From Cladophialophora immunda (lineage: Eukaryota; Ascomycota; Eurotiomycetes; Chaetothyriales; Herpotrichiellaceae): a stretch of DNA of 64,000 bases. Within the stretch, counting starts at the first letter, position 1; every line of letters starts with the position of its first letter. The notes below the pieces were generated by a model. The model searched no databases and was not told the origin of the DNA. It was given only the letters and a program-made list of their open reading frames with translations. Positions 11,220-20,843 of this stretch are shown in pieces. Made by a program: the position numbers and the translations under genes. The stretch is from contig NW_015622542.1 of NCBI RefSeq assembly GCF_000835495.1, positions 2,378,485-2,442,484 of the forward strand, read 5' to 3'.

Positions 11220-11694
11220 AGAATCTATCAAAACTTTTTCGTGCCGAGGATCAGATTTCGAGCTGTGGCAGGATGCCTCATCGCTTGATCAACACGCTGT
11301 ACGAACCGCGCAATTGAGTCGGGACAGATTCTTTCTCCCAATGGGTCCCCGCCACCGATCAAAAAATCTCGCCATCGTCTCGTTGCAATGTCCAAAACTT
11401 TGGAACTCAACCAACATCAAAACGCCAGATCGTAATGCCTTCAGGCTTTCCAAAAGGTTCAACCAAAAATAACTGCAACGCTAAGAACCGACAAATCTTT
11501 CTCTTGCTCTAAAAAAAGGCGGCGAAAGGCGCGAATGAGGCGAAGGGAGGGGTATGTACACAAGATAGTATGTCCTCGAGAGGCGCGGATAGGGAAAAGG
11601 CCCAGCTGAGAGGGCAAATGCGAGGTGGCAGGAGGAAAGCCTGGGCGTGAGGCCAAGGTGGAAAAGTTGACAGTGTTGTCGAACCTGGACTTCA
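11220..11694. other. Intergenic between convergent PPOX and Rho3 genes
   Basis: 475 bp holding both 3' UTRs. No coding or structural feature is visible. Confidence 0.45.
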
Positions 11695-12531
11695 TCACAT
11701 CACCGTACATTTTGAGTCGTCTTTCGAGCGAGCCGGCTTGACTTGCAGCGCCACTCGGGCGGCCTCTGTAAAAGCTTCATTTACGCCTCGGTTTCGCATC
11801 GCCGAGCATTCTGCCATAACAAGTCTGTTAGAATTGCACTTGCTGATAAGACGTGACTTATGGTATTACCAAGATATCGCAGCGCTCCGATGCGTCGCGC
11901 AACTTCTAATCCTTCGTTATATTGGATCATAGGTCTCGGGGGAGCCCCATTCTCCTCGTCATCGTCTTTTTCGTGCTCCTCTCGTAAGTCGCACTTGAGG
12001 GCGCATAGAACAATCTTGACCCCGGGACAGTGTTCATTTATCTCGGCGATCCATTTTGTGGACACATTTTCGAGGGAGCCACGGTTGTCAACCTGCAAAT
12101 CATGATTTTCAGTCGTCAGTCTCGTTGGGCGTGAAGGAGGAGCGTAGGCTGTGGAAGAGGGCGGCATACGCTAAAGCACAACATGATGGCCTGCGTGTCA
12201 TCGTATGAGAGAGATCGCAATCGGTCGAACTCTTCCTGTCCAGCAGTATCCCATAATGATAATTCCATGTGAATGCCGTCAACAAAGATATCGTGGACAT
12301 AGTTCTCGAAGACCGTGGGTTCGTAGACAGTCTAGGAAGCACGAACGTCAGCGTCTACCGCAAAGGAGGACAGGCCTTTCCACAAGCCGTCGAACGCAGA
12401 GACAGGCATGGAGGACGAACTGGGAAGAAGCCGCGAGTGAACACATTCAGCAGACTGGTCTTTCCACAGGCGCCGTCGCCCAGCAGGACGAGTTTGCGCT
12501 GCACCACCTTCTTACCACCGCACAAAGGCAT
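11695..12531 (-). CDS. rho3: Rho3-type small GTPase
   Basis: Four exons (12531-12421, 12331-12170, 12092-11870, 11810-11695) give 203 residues with every junction in frame. GDGACGKT (18-25) is the P-loop, [11 protein letters not shown] the effector switch, DTAGQ (65-69) switch II, LKCDL the base-recognition motif (Leu-Lys instead of the common Thr-Lys, as in fungal Rho3) and ECSAM the last guanine motif. The Rho insert carries an acidic run. The tail ends in the CAAX box CTVM, so the protein should be prenylated and membrane-bound. The N-terminal Cys-4 could be palmitoylated, as known for Rho3. Rho3 steers actin polarity and exocytosis in hyphal tips. The first intron is 89 bp. Confidence 0.93.
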
Positions 12532-14625
12532 CCTGGGCTTGTTGAACGCCGAGTTATCGTAGGTCGACAGGTGTTGTTGTTAGGGAGGATTGCGCGCCGC
12601 AGGAGGTTCGCAGTGGCTCTCGTATTCGAGATGAGCGTTGCGGAGATTGCGAATCGGACAACCTGGAAGTGAGGCAAGACTTTCCGCCGGGAGGGAGGTC
12701 TGATAAAGGCGGGGACGGCGGCGGAGGACTGATAAGGATACTATGGATAGGAGGAATAGGTTATAGAGACGAGGAGGAAGGTGTTGAGGAGATCTGCGAA
12801 GAGGAGGATGGAGTAGAGATAGTCGAGATGTCAATCAGATCCAACAAAGAGGAAGAAGAAGGGTCCAACGGAACCGTTGACGCAGTGTGGTTTGCGGCTG
12901 CGGGCGAGGTGGATGGAAATAATGGGCAATGCCAGTCGCCTCAGGTGAACAACTTGTTGGGTGGGCCCTGGGCGGGCACCACTTGAGCAAGCACATGCCC
13001 GTGGCGATGCATTTCCAGCCTGAAAGTTGCACGGGGGGATCCTCTACACCAGCCTAATGCTAGGCTCTTACGGGGGCTAGTGAGGCTTGACAATAGCAAT
13101 TAGGTGGTGGGGTTTCGCCCGGCGCAAAGTGGAGTGATTTATTATTTTCCCGCTCCAAAGGCCCGACTTGGAAATCGCCCAAACCTCATTTCATCCCGCT
13201 GGCAAATCTGAAATGCACACCAGTGGCCTTCCCCGCGATATCTCGACGCCTTTCCACATGGTGACCTTTGGTCTGTTCGTGGCCACCCAATCCTGCACAT
13301 GTGCCTGTTTCGCCTAACACCCCTCGAGTCTTGCCTCCGCGGATCCCCTCCAGTGAACGCCTTGAACCGCAGTCTAACCTACAGTACGAGCGCAGACGAC
13401 CATTATCCTTGCCAGCGGCCGTTCGCCTTCAAGATGCCATCTTGCCAACCGAGACTTGCCCCGCATCGCCAAAAATAAAAACCGATCGGCCGATGAGCGG
13501 CGCTGACTTGCTGGTTGCGATCCCTGCCACCACGGCTGACCAGACCTGGCTCAGAGAGGAGGAGTAGCACACAGCATGGAGCACGGTGCCTGACAATAGT
13601 CGACGAATCCTGCGACAAATGGGCGAGGCTGAGGTCGGCAGTAAGCTCTTCCCCCAACACCTCTGGCTCGGTTGCCCGATTGCGGATTTGGTCGGGCCCG
13701 CCTACCTCTGAGCCAAGAATAGGGGGGCCGACGTCAAAATATCAAAAGGCTGTCTGTCGTTAGCTTTTGCTCCTTTTTGCAGCTTCAGTTCCTCTAGAGG
13801 GAAGAAACGGACAAATTCGAAAGCAAAGACGTTGATTCATGTTATATCTAGCGACACTACCCAGGTAGTCTCAGTCGACAGACCTGTCGTCCCTCGTCCC
13901 CGTTCTGATTTGCCGCTCGGTGCGTGCCATAGGCAGCGCCTGCAAATTCTAAATCCGGCATTTGTCAATTTATGATGATCGGAGAGATCCGAACCACGGG
14001 TGGCTATATGCTGCTAACAGCTACCAAAACTTGTATAGTCGTGCTGAGGACTGTATCCGTAGAATGACCTTGCTTGGCCGCAAATTGGGCGATTCACTCT
14101 GGGACAGCTTCATCAGCTGGTGATCCGTTTATATGACGATTGACGACGGATACATCATTTGCTTGGTAGTCTCGTCATGTCACGCCGGGCGTGTAATTCG
14201 TCCTGCGTGTGCTTTTCCTCTCTCTTCCTCCAAGCTCCTGTCAACCGTAGAGAGAAATTGCTCGACAGCTCGCTGTTCCTTGAATTGTTGCGCCAAGCCA
14301 CTCTGTGTCTCACAGCAAGATCCATTTTCCGGCCACAGCCTACCAGTATGCCTTCTAGATCCAGCAACTGTGGAGTGTTGCTTTAACTTGGTAAAGTGTC
14401 GTCGAAGCACTATTCTGGTGATAGCCTTTGCCTGCTCCTGGGTGGACTGCAGACTGGCAAGTCCGTCCAAGTGTATTTCAAGTCTGTTTTCTCATGCAGA
14501 AGTTGACAATGCAATAGTATTGCCTGCATCCACGCCGCTCATTTCTTTGTAGCGTCTCCTCTCCCACTCTTGCAGCCACCCAAATCTGGATTGTGAACGA
14601 TTGAGTCTCTGGTCAAAGGCTTTCG
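12532..14625. other. Gene-poor region upstream of rho3
   Basis: About 2.1 kb. Purine-rich plus-strand sequence at 12680-12860 (pyrimidine-rich on the coding side of rho3) is typical of a fungal promoter or 5' UTR. From about 12900 to 14600 I find only short ORFs with no recognisable domain; some may belong to the 3' UTR of the small acylated-protein gene. Confidence 0.4.
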
Positions 14626-15419
14626 CTAGCATCCTCCAAGGTATCCATGATGACCTATTATCTTTTATCAGTACGATACACTGTACCCGGTTCAGGAAGT
14701 TCTTGTACCGTGATGGAATTGTGAACCAAAGTGGCCTACTCTTCGTCAGCGCAACACACTGCAATCTGTTTTAACAAGTTCTCGTACCGTGATGACACTG
14801 CGAGCCAAGGTGGCCTACTCTTCGTCAGTGCAACACACTGCAACCTGTTCTAAAAAATTCTCGTACCGTGATGAAACTGTGAGCCAAGGTGGCCTACTCT
14901 TCGTCAGCGCGAAACAGTTTACCTTTTTCCACAGCTTCGCGTACCGTGATGGAATGTCGAGCAACCATGTTGAAATGAGAAAGGTGTCGCTGCGGCTTGT
15001 ATACTGGCAGCTAATCTTCCGTCTTGTTGCTGAGCTAGAATCCCATTGGGATTCGCCGCAATCGCTTCATGAATTGTGTAATGAGGTGGATGTACGTGAT
15101 GCATACCATGCGCTGTCTTAGTAGCGAACGACTGGCGGGGCTGGGAGGCTTGAGATGTTACTCCGAAGGTTGTGCCCTGGTGTCTGGTCCCGCCATGCGA
15201 ATTACCGACGGATTGTGGTGCATGGAGAGAGCTGGAAGCAATAGGTTCAGGAACTGGAACGGCATTCTTATGCGGTGCCGAGGGATTCGTGCGAACAGTT
15301 GAATCAGAGACGGCGATGGGCTTCGGCGCGGTCGTGAGTGCAGTTGAATTAGAGGAGGTAATGGGTTTCGAGGCGGTCGATGGGTTGGCTTTGCTCCCCT
15401 TTGAGCAGCAACAACCCAT
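14626..15419 (-). CDS. Small MGCCC-protein with tandemly duplicated 27-nt exons
   Basis: My model has five exons: 15419-14945, 14893-14867, 14814-14788, 14735-14709 and 14654-14626, giving 194 residues; all introns are GT-AG, all in phase 1. The N-terminus MGCCCSKGSK fits N-myristoylation at Gly-2 with palmitoylation at Cys-3 to Cys-5, so a membrane anchor is likely. A Ser/Pro/Thr-rich middle holds the repeats KPITSS and KPIAVS. The end of exon 1 reads STFHH; then come GHLGSQFHH, GHLGSQCHH and GHFGSQFHH, one per micro-exon, and a closing GHHGYLGGC. The introns (51-54 bp) are as alike as the exons, so each module is exon plus intron. I recognise no family. His-rich repeats could bind metal; that is inference. 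Confidence 0.65.
14655..14954 (-). repeat. 79-bp tandem array: 27-nt exon + 52-nt intron units
   Basis: On the plus strand the units begin at 14700, 14779, 14858 and 14936 (spacing 79, 79, 78). The two inner copies differ at about 2 of 27 exon and 5 of 52 intron positions. Each unit carries, on the minus strand, an acceptor ending GAGTAG, the exon ending CATCACG, a GTACGAGAA donor and a CTGACGA branch motif. The flanking introns 1 (14944-14894) and 4 (14708-14655) are more diverged copies. Confidence 0.88.
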
Positions 15420-16187
15420 AGCTTTAGCGCTGTGCCTGTGAGTGTTAAGTTTCAATGGCAACCACGACGCACTCTAATACGAGAAATAGTTCACAGGAAT
15501 ATGCTTTTGCTTGTTGATATAAGATGAGAGTTTTCGTGAATGCTGAATTGAACGAGTGGAAGAAGAGGAGAAATGGCACAAAGGGGCAGGAACAACGTGT
15601 AAGTATCAAGGCACACCAAGTTACACGACTGCAAATTGTGTGTGCATGGGATGAGAGCATTGAGTTACCCATTCATTGAAATCTTTGGTGTGCTCAATTA
15701 CTCCATGCTAGATCTCAATCAAGTGACTGGATGATTCAAAGAATAGTAGCAGGGCTGTACTCGTTCTCAACAAGTCAGCCTCGCCAAACAAGCTTGCACC
15801 TGACGTCATTCTTTTTGGCCGTGTCGCCCGCGCACGCGATGAAGGCTGTCCTGCTCTTTGCTGGGACCGGCCTGCTACGCAGTAACAAAAGCTCCGAAGG
15901 TTGGTCTGAGACAATTGGTTCATGTCAATAGACAGACTAGCGGAGTCCCTGTTCTGTGCGGGACCTGATATGACGGTGGGGCTTTGTTGCTCCCCACGAT
16001 CTCGAAGGTGATCTCCCGAGGGCCATGGTAGTTTGACGAGTAGAGGACTTGATTGATGTTGCGATCTCTTTTACTGACGAGTGAGTCCCAACTACCCTTG
16101 TGATTTCCACGGATCCTGCTAGCCTCAAGTTTTCGACAGTGACCTGCGCCGTGTGGATGCTGCCTTTGGACAAATACCAGCTGAGAG
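15420..16187. other. Upstream region of the MGCCC gene; unrecognised ORF-like sequence
   Basis: Overlapping minus-strand ORFs at 15920-16201 and 15937-16173 read in two frames with protein-like composition (for example NYHGPREITFEIVG). They could be a frameshifted small-protein relic. I do not recognise it. Confidence 0.3.
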
Positions 16188-16860
16188 ATGAGAACGGGCA
16201 TCCACAGCCGCTGTTGTAGGACAGACCTCAGATCTCTTCCTTATCCACCGACGATCTACGAACTTCCCAACTTTAAAGCCGTCGTCAGAGCACTGTCTAA
16301 CACCTCTAGCTCCATGCCGCTCCTTCGTCGCACTCAGCTGCGCAGTTTGCTACATCAATTGGCCAGGATAGAGACCAAGTTGCCATCGAGACCATTTTCT
16401 CAGACATTATCAATCTGGAATTGTTAGTGACTGGAAAAGCTACGGCACAGGTGTATGGTTTGATACTGAATTCCCTTCTAGACAGAACTATACCGCTCAG
16501 CGAGCCCACCTCGTACTGGGATGATATGCTTGGCTCGTACGCAAATATTGTCCTATACACAATTTAGACCCTGCTAACAAGATTCTGGCATCAAGCAAAG
16601 GAAATCTATGCCGATGCACGTCAAAAATTTGTTCAAGGCCATGCCATTACAACCTCTACTAGAGAAGCGACTCGAACTGTGACACAAAGCCGGCGAGAGT
16701 TCTATCGGTTGGTGTAGAACAGCATCAAAGAACACTCACTTGCTCAAGCTCAGACCAAGATTTTGTCATCGTTTACACTGACTACCCTCCAAGTGAGAGC
16801 GAATCTGGATCAAGTTAAGTATCTCCGCAAAAACCAACAACGAAGGTATAGTCCCTCCAA
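16188..16860 (+). pseudogene. Decayed 5' fragment of an NCA2-like gene
   Basis: Translated in two frames, the stretch resembles the N-terminal part of fungal nuclear control of ATPase protein 2, a mitochondrial protein linked to Atp6/Atp8 expression. Frame 1, from about 16240, carries NFKAVVRALSNTSSS and LHQLARIET. A frameshift near 16385-16395 moves it to a second frame with LLVTGKATAQVYGLILNSLL and SYWDDMLGSY. That frame has in-frame stops at 16564-16566 and 16714-16716 yet continues with FWHQAKEIYADARQ, REFYRLV and NSIKEHSLAQAQTKILSSF. Similarity ends near 16850, 40 bp before the HET gene starts. The family is usually over 500 residues, so the gene is truncated as well as disabled. The match is from memory of the family, not from a search. 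Confidence 0.68.
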
Positions 16861-16895
16861 ACCCTCATACCTTCAAGTTTTCCTAGTACCTTGCT

Positions 16896-19061
16896 ATGGC
16901 TCCTCCAGCCGCAGCCGGAGGTTCAGATCAGAGCGCATACAGCTTGTTTGATTACCATGTGTCAAAACTTGCCCAGCAACCAACTGGTTCCCGACCTAAG
17001 CTGCAAGAAACGCCATGGTCCCCCTTCAAATCTCCGCCTGAGCCTCCTTCGCATGATGCAAGTTCCCTGTGGTCCAACGCCAGCATCAAAATCAGGGTTG
17101 CTATCGATGAGCCCCTGTGCAAGAGCTGTAATGATCTTGTTTTCGATCTCTTACAATCGCAGGTACCGGAGTCAGGAGGATACTCGGCAAACGAGTTACA
17201 CGATGGTGATTCGCGTTTGGCGCAGCCTGCTGCCACCTCCGACAGTCTTAGCTGTCGACTCTGTGCTTGGAGGCGAGAGCACCTCGCCAATCGGCCCTCG
17301 CACGAATTGAAGCTCTTCAGAAAGGATGCCTTCTGGACACGAAACCAAAATTCGGAGGGATTGGTCCACGAGACGAACGACTCGTCGAGCCGACTCGGCC
17401 GTAGGCTCCCTCGACTTGCAGATCTTGACTTCTCTTCCGAGCAGTCACTGCATCAAGCTCGAACATGGGTGGCGGATTGTCTCTTCAAGCACGCGAAGTG
17501 CAGTATGGAACAGTCCTTACTCCCTACCCGCGTGCTCGACCTCGCACAGCTTGCACAAACCAACAAAGTGTTTCTCTACCTCCCTCCTGCGAACGAAAGA
17601 GGCACCTATGCCACGGTATCCTACTCCTGGGGTGCTTCTACCCACTCCCGCCTCAAGACCCAAGCTCACGATCCATCTCGCCCAGACCTCACTATCGCCA
17701 GCCATCAGGCCGGGATCGACATTGGACGATTCCCTCGAACGCTTCAGGGCGCAATCCACATCGCTCAGCACCTCAAGTTCGACTTTCTCTGGATCGATTC
17801 GGTCTGCATTATCCAGGACGACGACGACGACTGGGCCACACAGTCGGCCGCCATGACGCAGATTTACGCGCAGTCACGACTCAATATCAGTGCCTCCAGC
17901 AGCGAACATAGCGATTGGGGCATCCTGGGACGGGCCACAGCGCAAGCCGTCCGAGTCGGCCGCGTGGTGTTTACGAACGATGACGGCGGAGGGTATGAGA
18001 CGCAGGACCTATATGTCGGCCTGCCGTTGCCGGCACTGGACCTGGAGGATAAATATCTCGCCAGCCGAGGCTGGGTGTTCCAAGAACGCCTCGTCAGTCC
18101 CGCCACGCTCCACTACACGGATGAGGGCATGGTGTGGGAGTGCGCCGAAGGAATCCAGATGGCGCAGGATCAGAGCTACCACAACATTGCGTGGAAGAAG
18201 CAGTGGCGGGATGTCTTGAACGCCGCTTCAGCTCTAGCCCCCGATGCATTCACGTCCGACAAACAGCACCAAGGCGAGACGGCAACCGTCCGCGACGCCA
18301 TCCTCCGAAGCTGGTACGAATGGGTCTCGGCGTACTCGGAACGCCAGCTCTACGACCGGCTCGACCGCTTTCCCGCCGTCGCTGGCATGGCCCAGACCCT
18401 TAGCCTGACTTTCAACCTGACCTACGCCGCGGGCCTATGGCAACAGGACCTCGTCCGAGGCATTCTTTGGAAGCGGTTCAATCGCACAGAGACGCTGTTG
18501 CGCTACCAGGGCGATCCTACGCCCAGCTGGAGCTGGGCGAGCGTACAAGGCCGGCTGACGTACGTGGATATTCGCGTCAAGGAGTCTTGCAAAGCGCCAA
18601 ACTTGGAAGTCCTAGGGGCCGCGGAGGTGGAGGAAGTCCTACCGGGGACATATGGAAAAGTGAGCAGCGGGGGGAGGATTCGGCTCAAGGGGATGTTGCA
18701 GGAAGTGTTGGTGGACAAGAGCTGGCATCCCGGGGTGAGGACGCGGGCGTGGGAGGAGGTGGGTGTCAAGGCGGGGTTCTGCTCGGCCGTGAATGTTTTG
18801 GTGACGCTGGATGTGCCGGATGTGGCTGTACAGGAGGACTACCGGTGCTGGTGTTTGAGGGTAGCGAGCTTTGATGATGGCGGCCGGGAAGGCGATGTAT
18901 TCTTGTTGTTGGATCGGGTTGCGGACGCGGACCATGGTCACGCCGACACTTTCAGGCGGATTGGCTTAGTTGAGACGGATGCGTGGCACAATCGCCTTTC
19001 GGTCACGCCAGATTCGGGAAAGTTGGTGGCGGCCGACTTGAGGGAGATTACGCTGGTTTGA
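16896..19061 (+). CDS. HET-domain heterokaryon incompatibility protein
   Basis: A single intact exon of 721 residues. After ~230 residues that include a Cys-x2-Cys near 69-72 and a Cys-x2-Cys around 127, the HET domain opens with TYATVSYSWG (about 236-245). It continues with RTLQGAIHIAQHL, FLWIDSVCIIQDDDDDW (about 296-312) and MTQIYAQSRLNISAS, and the later RGWVFQERLVSP and WSWASVQG blocks typical of HET proteins are present. HET proteins trigger regulated cell death on non-self fusion, usually with an NLR or allelic partner; TIR-like NADase activity is known for some. The 5' flank is the NCA2 relic, so the promoter probably lies in pseudogene sequence. The NLR gene lies 1.8 kb downstream. 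Confidence 0.93.
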   Translation: MAPPAAAGGSDQSAYSLFDYHVSKLAQQPTGSRPKLQETPWSPFKSPPEPPSHDASSLWSNASIKIRVAIDEPLCKSCNDLVFDLLQSQVPESGGYSANELHDGDSRLAQPAATSDSLSCRLCAWRREHLANRPSHELKLFRKDAFWTRNQNSEGLVHETNDSSSRLGRRLPRLADLDFSSEQSLHQARTWVADCLFKHAKCSMEQSLLPTRVLDLAQLAQTNKVFLYLPPANERGTYATVSYSWGASTHSRLKTQAHDPSRPDLTIASHQAGIDIGRFPRTLQGAIHIAQHLKFDFLWIDSVCIIQDDDDDWATQSAAMTQIYAQSRLNISASSSEHSDWGILGRATAQAVRVGRVVFTNDDGGGYETQDLYVGLPLPALDLEDKYLASRGWVFQERLVSPATLHYTDEGMVWECAEGIQMAQDQSYHNIAWKKQWRDVLNAASALAPDAFTSDKQHQGETATVRDAILRSWYEWVSAYSERQLYDRLDRFPAVAGMAQTLSLTFNLTYAAGLWQQDLVRGILWKRFNRTETLLRYQGDPTPSWSWASVQGRLTYVDIRVKESCKAPNLEVLGAAEVEEVLPGTYGKVSSGGRIRLKGMLQEVLVDKSWHPGVRTRAWEEVGVKAGFCSAVNVLVTLDVPDVAVQEDYRCWCLRVASFDDGGREGDVFLLLDRVADADHGHADTFRRIGLVETDAWHNRLSVTPDSGKLVAADLREITLV

Positions 19062-19275
19062 TTGCATCCCCGGGAGGAGAAAAGGGGGGGGGCTACTTAC
19101 GTCGGCTGGAGGGGGTTTCACGAAGTGGTATATGGATGGACGTGTTCAGAGTGACATAGTTCTTTAAAAAGCCTTATATGCGACTGAAAGATGAACGAAT
19201 GGCAAAAGGGCAACAATAGCAGTGACCAACGCCTTCGCCTTTTAAAGTACACTTCCGCCGTTCTGCTGAAGCATA

Positions 19276-19950
19276 CTAGTTCTCCACGAACGCCGCCGCC
19301 CGCTCCCTGGACTTTTGGATCTGCTCCGCATCCAGGCCCGACACCTTCCAGCGCGAGGGAGGCCCCAACGGTCTCGCGCCTACGAAGCGTCGATCGAGCT
19401 CATCGTTCAGCACGGCTCCGTCACGGTGCCAGAGCCGCGGCATGTCGTTCAGGATGCGACCCGGCGTGACCAAGGGCACGGGCTGAGGATCGGCGCGGCC
19501 CCGTCGGTCCCAGACCCGTCGCAGCAAGCCCGCGCGCATCTCGGCCGGGAGCTGGGGCCCTTTCAGCCCGCGCAGGGCGGACCAGTTCATGAATTCCCGG
19601 GGGAGGGGTTTGACGTGGACGCGCCCGAGCGTGACGGCGGCGATGAGGTCGGGGGCGTGGCGGGCCTGGATCGAGACCAGGAGCCCCGTGGCGCATCGCT
19701 CCAGGTGCAGCATGTCCTGCTCCTCGGGGGGGAAGGCGATGGCCGGGTCCCGCACCTGGTGCAGGCGCAGCGTCTCCCAGGGCGTGGCGTTGCCCAGCAG
19801 GGGTGTCTCGTAGTCGACGTCGTAGAAGACGTCGTTGAGGTCGTCGAGCATGACGAAGCGGGGCCGCTGCTCGGGCGGCGCGGCGAAGGGCGTCGGCGGC
19901 ACGTACAGCTCGAAGCCCCATGACCGGAACTGGAGGACGTCGGGCTCCAT
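19276..19950 (-). CDS. Hypothetical protein, GC-rich
   Basis: A single ORF of 224 residues from MEPDVLQFRSWGFELY; it is also open 40 codons further up to another ATG at 20070, but the start at 19950 gives a compact protein. No signal peptide, membrane span or known motif is visible. It contains FVMLDDLNDVFYDVDYE and a basic middle, and ends in a Lys/Arg/Glu helix. Codons are strongly G/C-ending, unlike the nearby NLR gene, so long antisense ORFs appear on the other strand. It is convergent with the HET gene. I do not recognise a family; the organised acidic and aromatic blocks make it look real rather than chance. Confidence 0.6.
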   Translation of the reverse strand: MEPDVLQFRSWGFELYVPPTPFAAPPEQRPRFVMLDDLNDVFYDVDYETPLLGNATPWETLRLHQVRDPAIAFPPEEQDMLHLERCATGLLVSIQARHAPDLIAAVTLGRVHVKPLPREFMNWSALRGLKGPQLPAEMRAGLLRRVWDRRGRADPQPVPLVTPGRILNDMPRLWHRDGAVLNDELDRRFVGARPLGPPSRWKVSGLDAEQIQKSRERAAAFVEN

Positions 19951-20843
19951 TTCTCGACAGATGTGCTCTTTGTGATGGTCAGATCTTTTGTGCAAGATCA
20001 GGACAGAAACTGGTGGTGGTGATTGCTTGTAAACGAGAGAAAACGGGGGCGGGACACAGGTAGCTCGCACTTTCAGCCTCGTATTAACTTGGCAGGACCG
20101 GATAGGTTCGCAACTCGCAGCCTTGCCTTTTACAACAAGGGACGGCAGTATTCTTCAGACAGACGGCAGAGAGTCTGAACAGAGCGGTTTTGGTCTCACA
20201 CCGGCAGCCTGCGTCGGCAGACGGTCCGATATGATCTTATTGCGTGCAGCCTTGCGAGGGATACAAGTCAGGTACGACACGATTAAGTTTCCTAGAGAGG
20301 CTCTATCCGTACCGCTACCCGAGGAGCTTAACTGAAGCTTATTCCCGGTGAAGGGATTCCGCTGTGTGCGGTACAAGACAGGGAATGTACATGGGCTGTG
20401 CGAACAACTGTTACAAAGCTGGACAGATCGTATACTGTGTCCATTGCTGTGGCTGACCCGGTATCACAGCAGCATGCCCCAGGTCAGCAGAGAGCCATGA
20501 TCCGTCCCGAGACTTTGCCAAAATTATATACAACCACTCTTCTCGCTGCATTGTAGTGCCATTGCTCCCTCATTGGTTCTTATTCTTGCTCATCCGAAAG
20601 GGAGGATGAGGGCGTACATCCCAAAAAAACCACATCTCATCTAGGCCTTGAAGGCTTCACCTAATGAGCCGCTGCTCGCTCCTACCACCCTTCAATTGAT
20701 GGCAAACATCATTTTCTGTCACGAATGTGAAGGAACTGAGCGTAATCTTGTCCTGTAGACAAATTGGTCTCGTCGTGTCGCTGGGCCACATCCAGAGCCA
20801 AGCGTTGCAGTGTTTCGTGACCCCTTTGTTTCGTGCGCTCGGT
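19951..20843. other. Intergenic, upstream of the hypothetical gene and downstream of the NLR
   Basis: 893 bp. No domain-bearing ORF or repeat is visible. Confidence 0.4.

Noticed and set aside
14789..15121. Plus-strand ORF of 110 codons across the tandem repeat
   Set aside because: It crosses the 79-bp units in shifting frames, while the minus strand shows phase-conserved exons and splice sites.
19315..19923. 202-codon plus-strand ORF
   Set aside because: It is antisense to the GC-rich hypothetical gene and has a low-complexity Arg/Gly/Val composition, as expected of a shadow frame.
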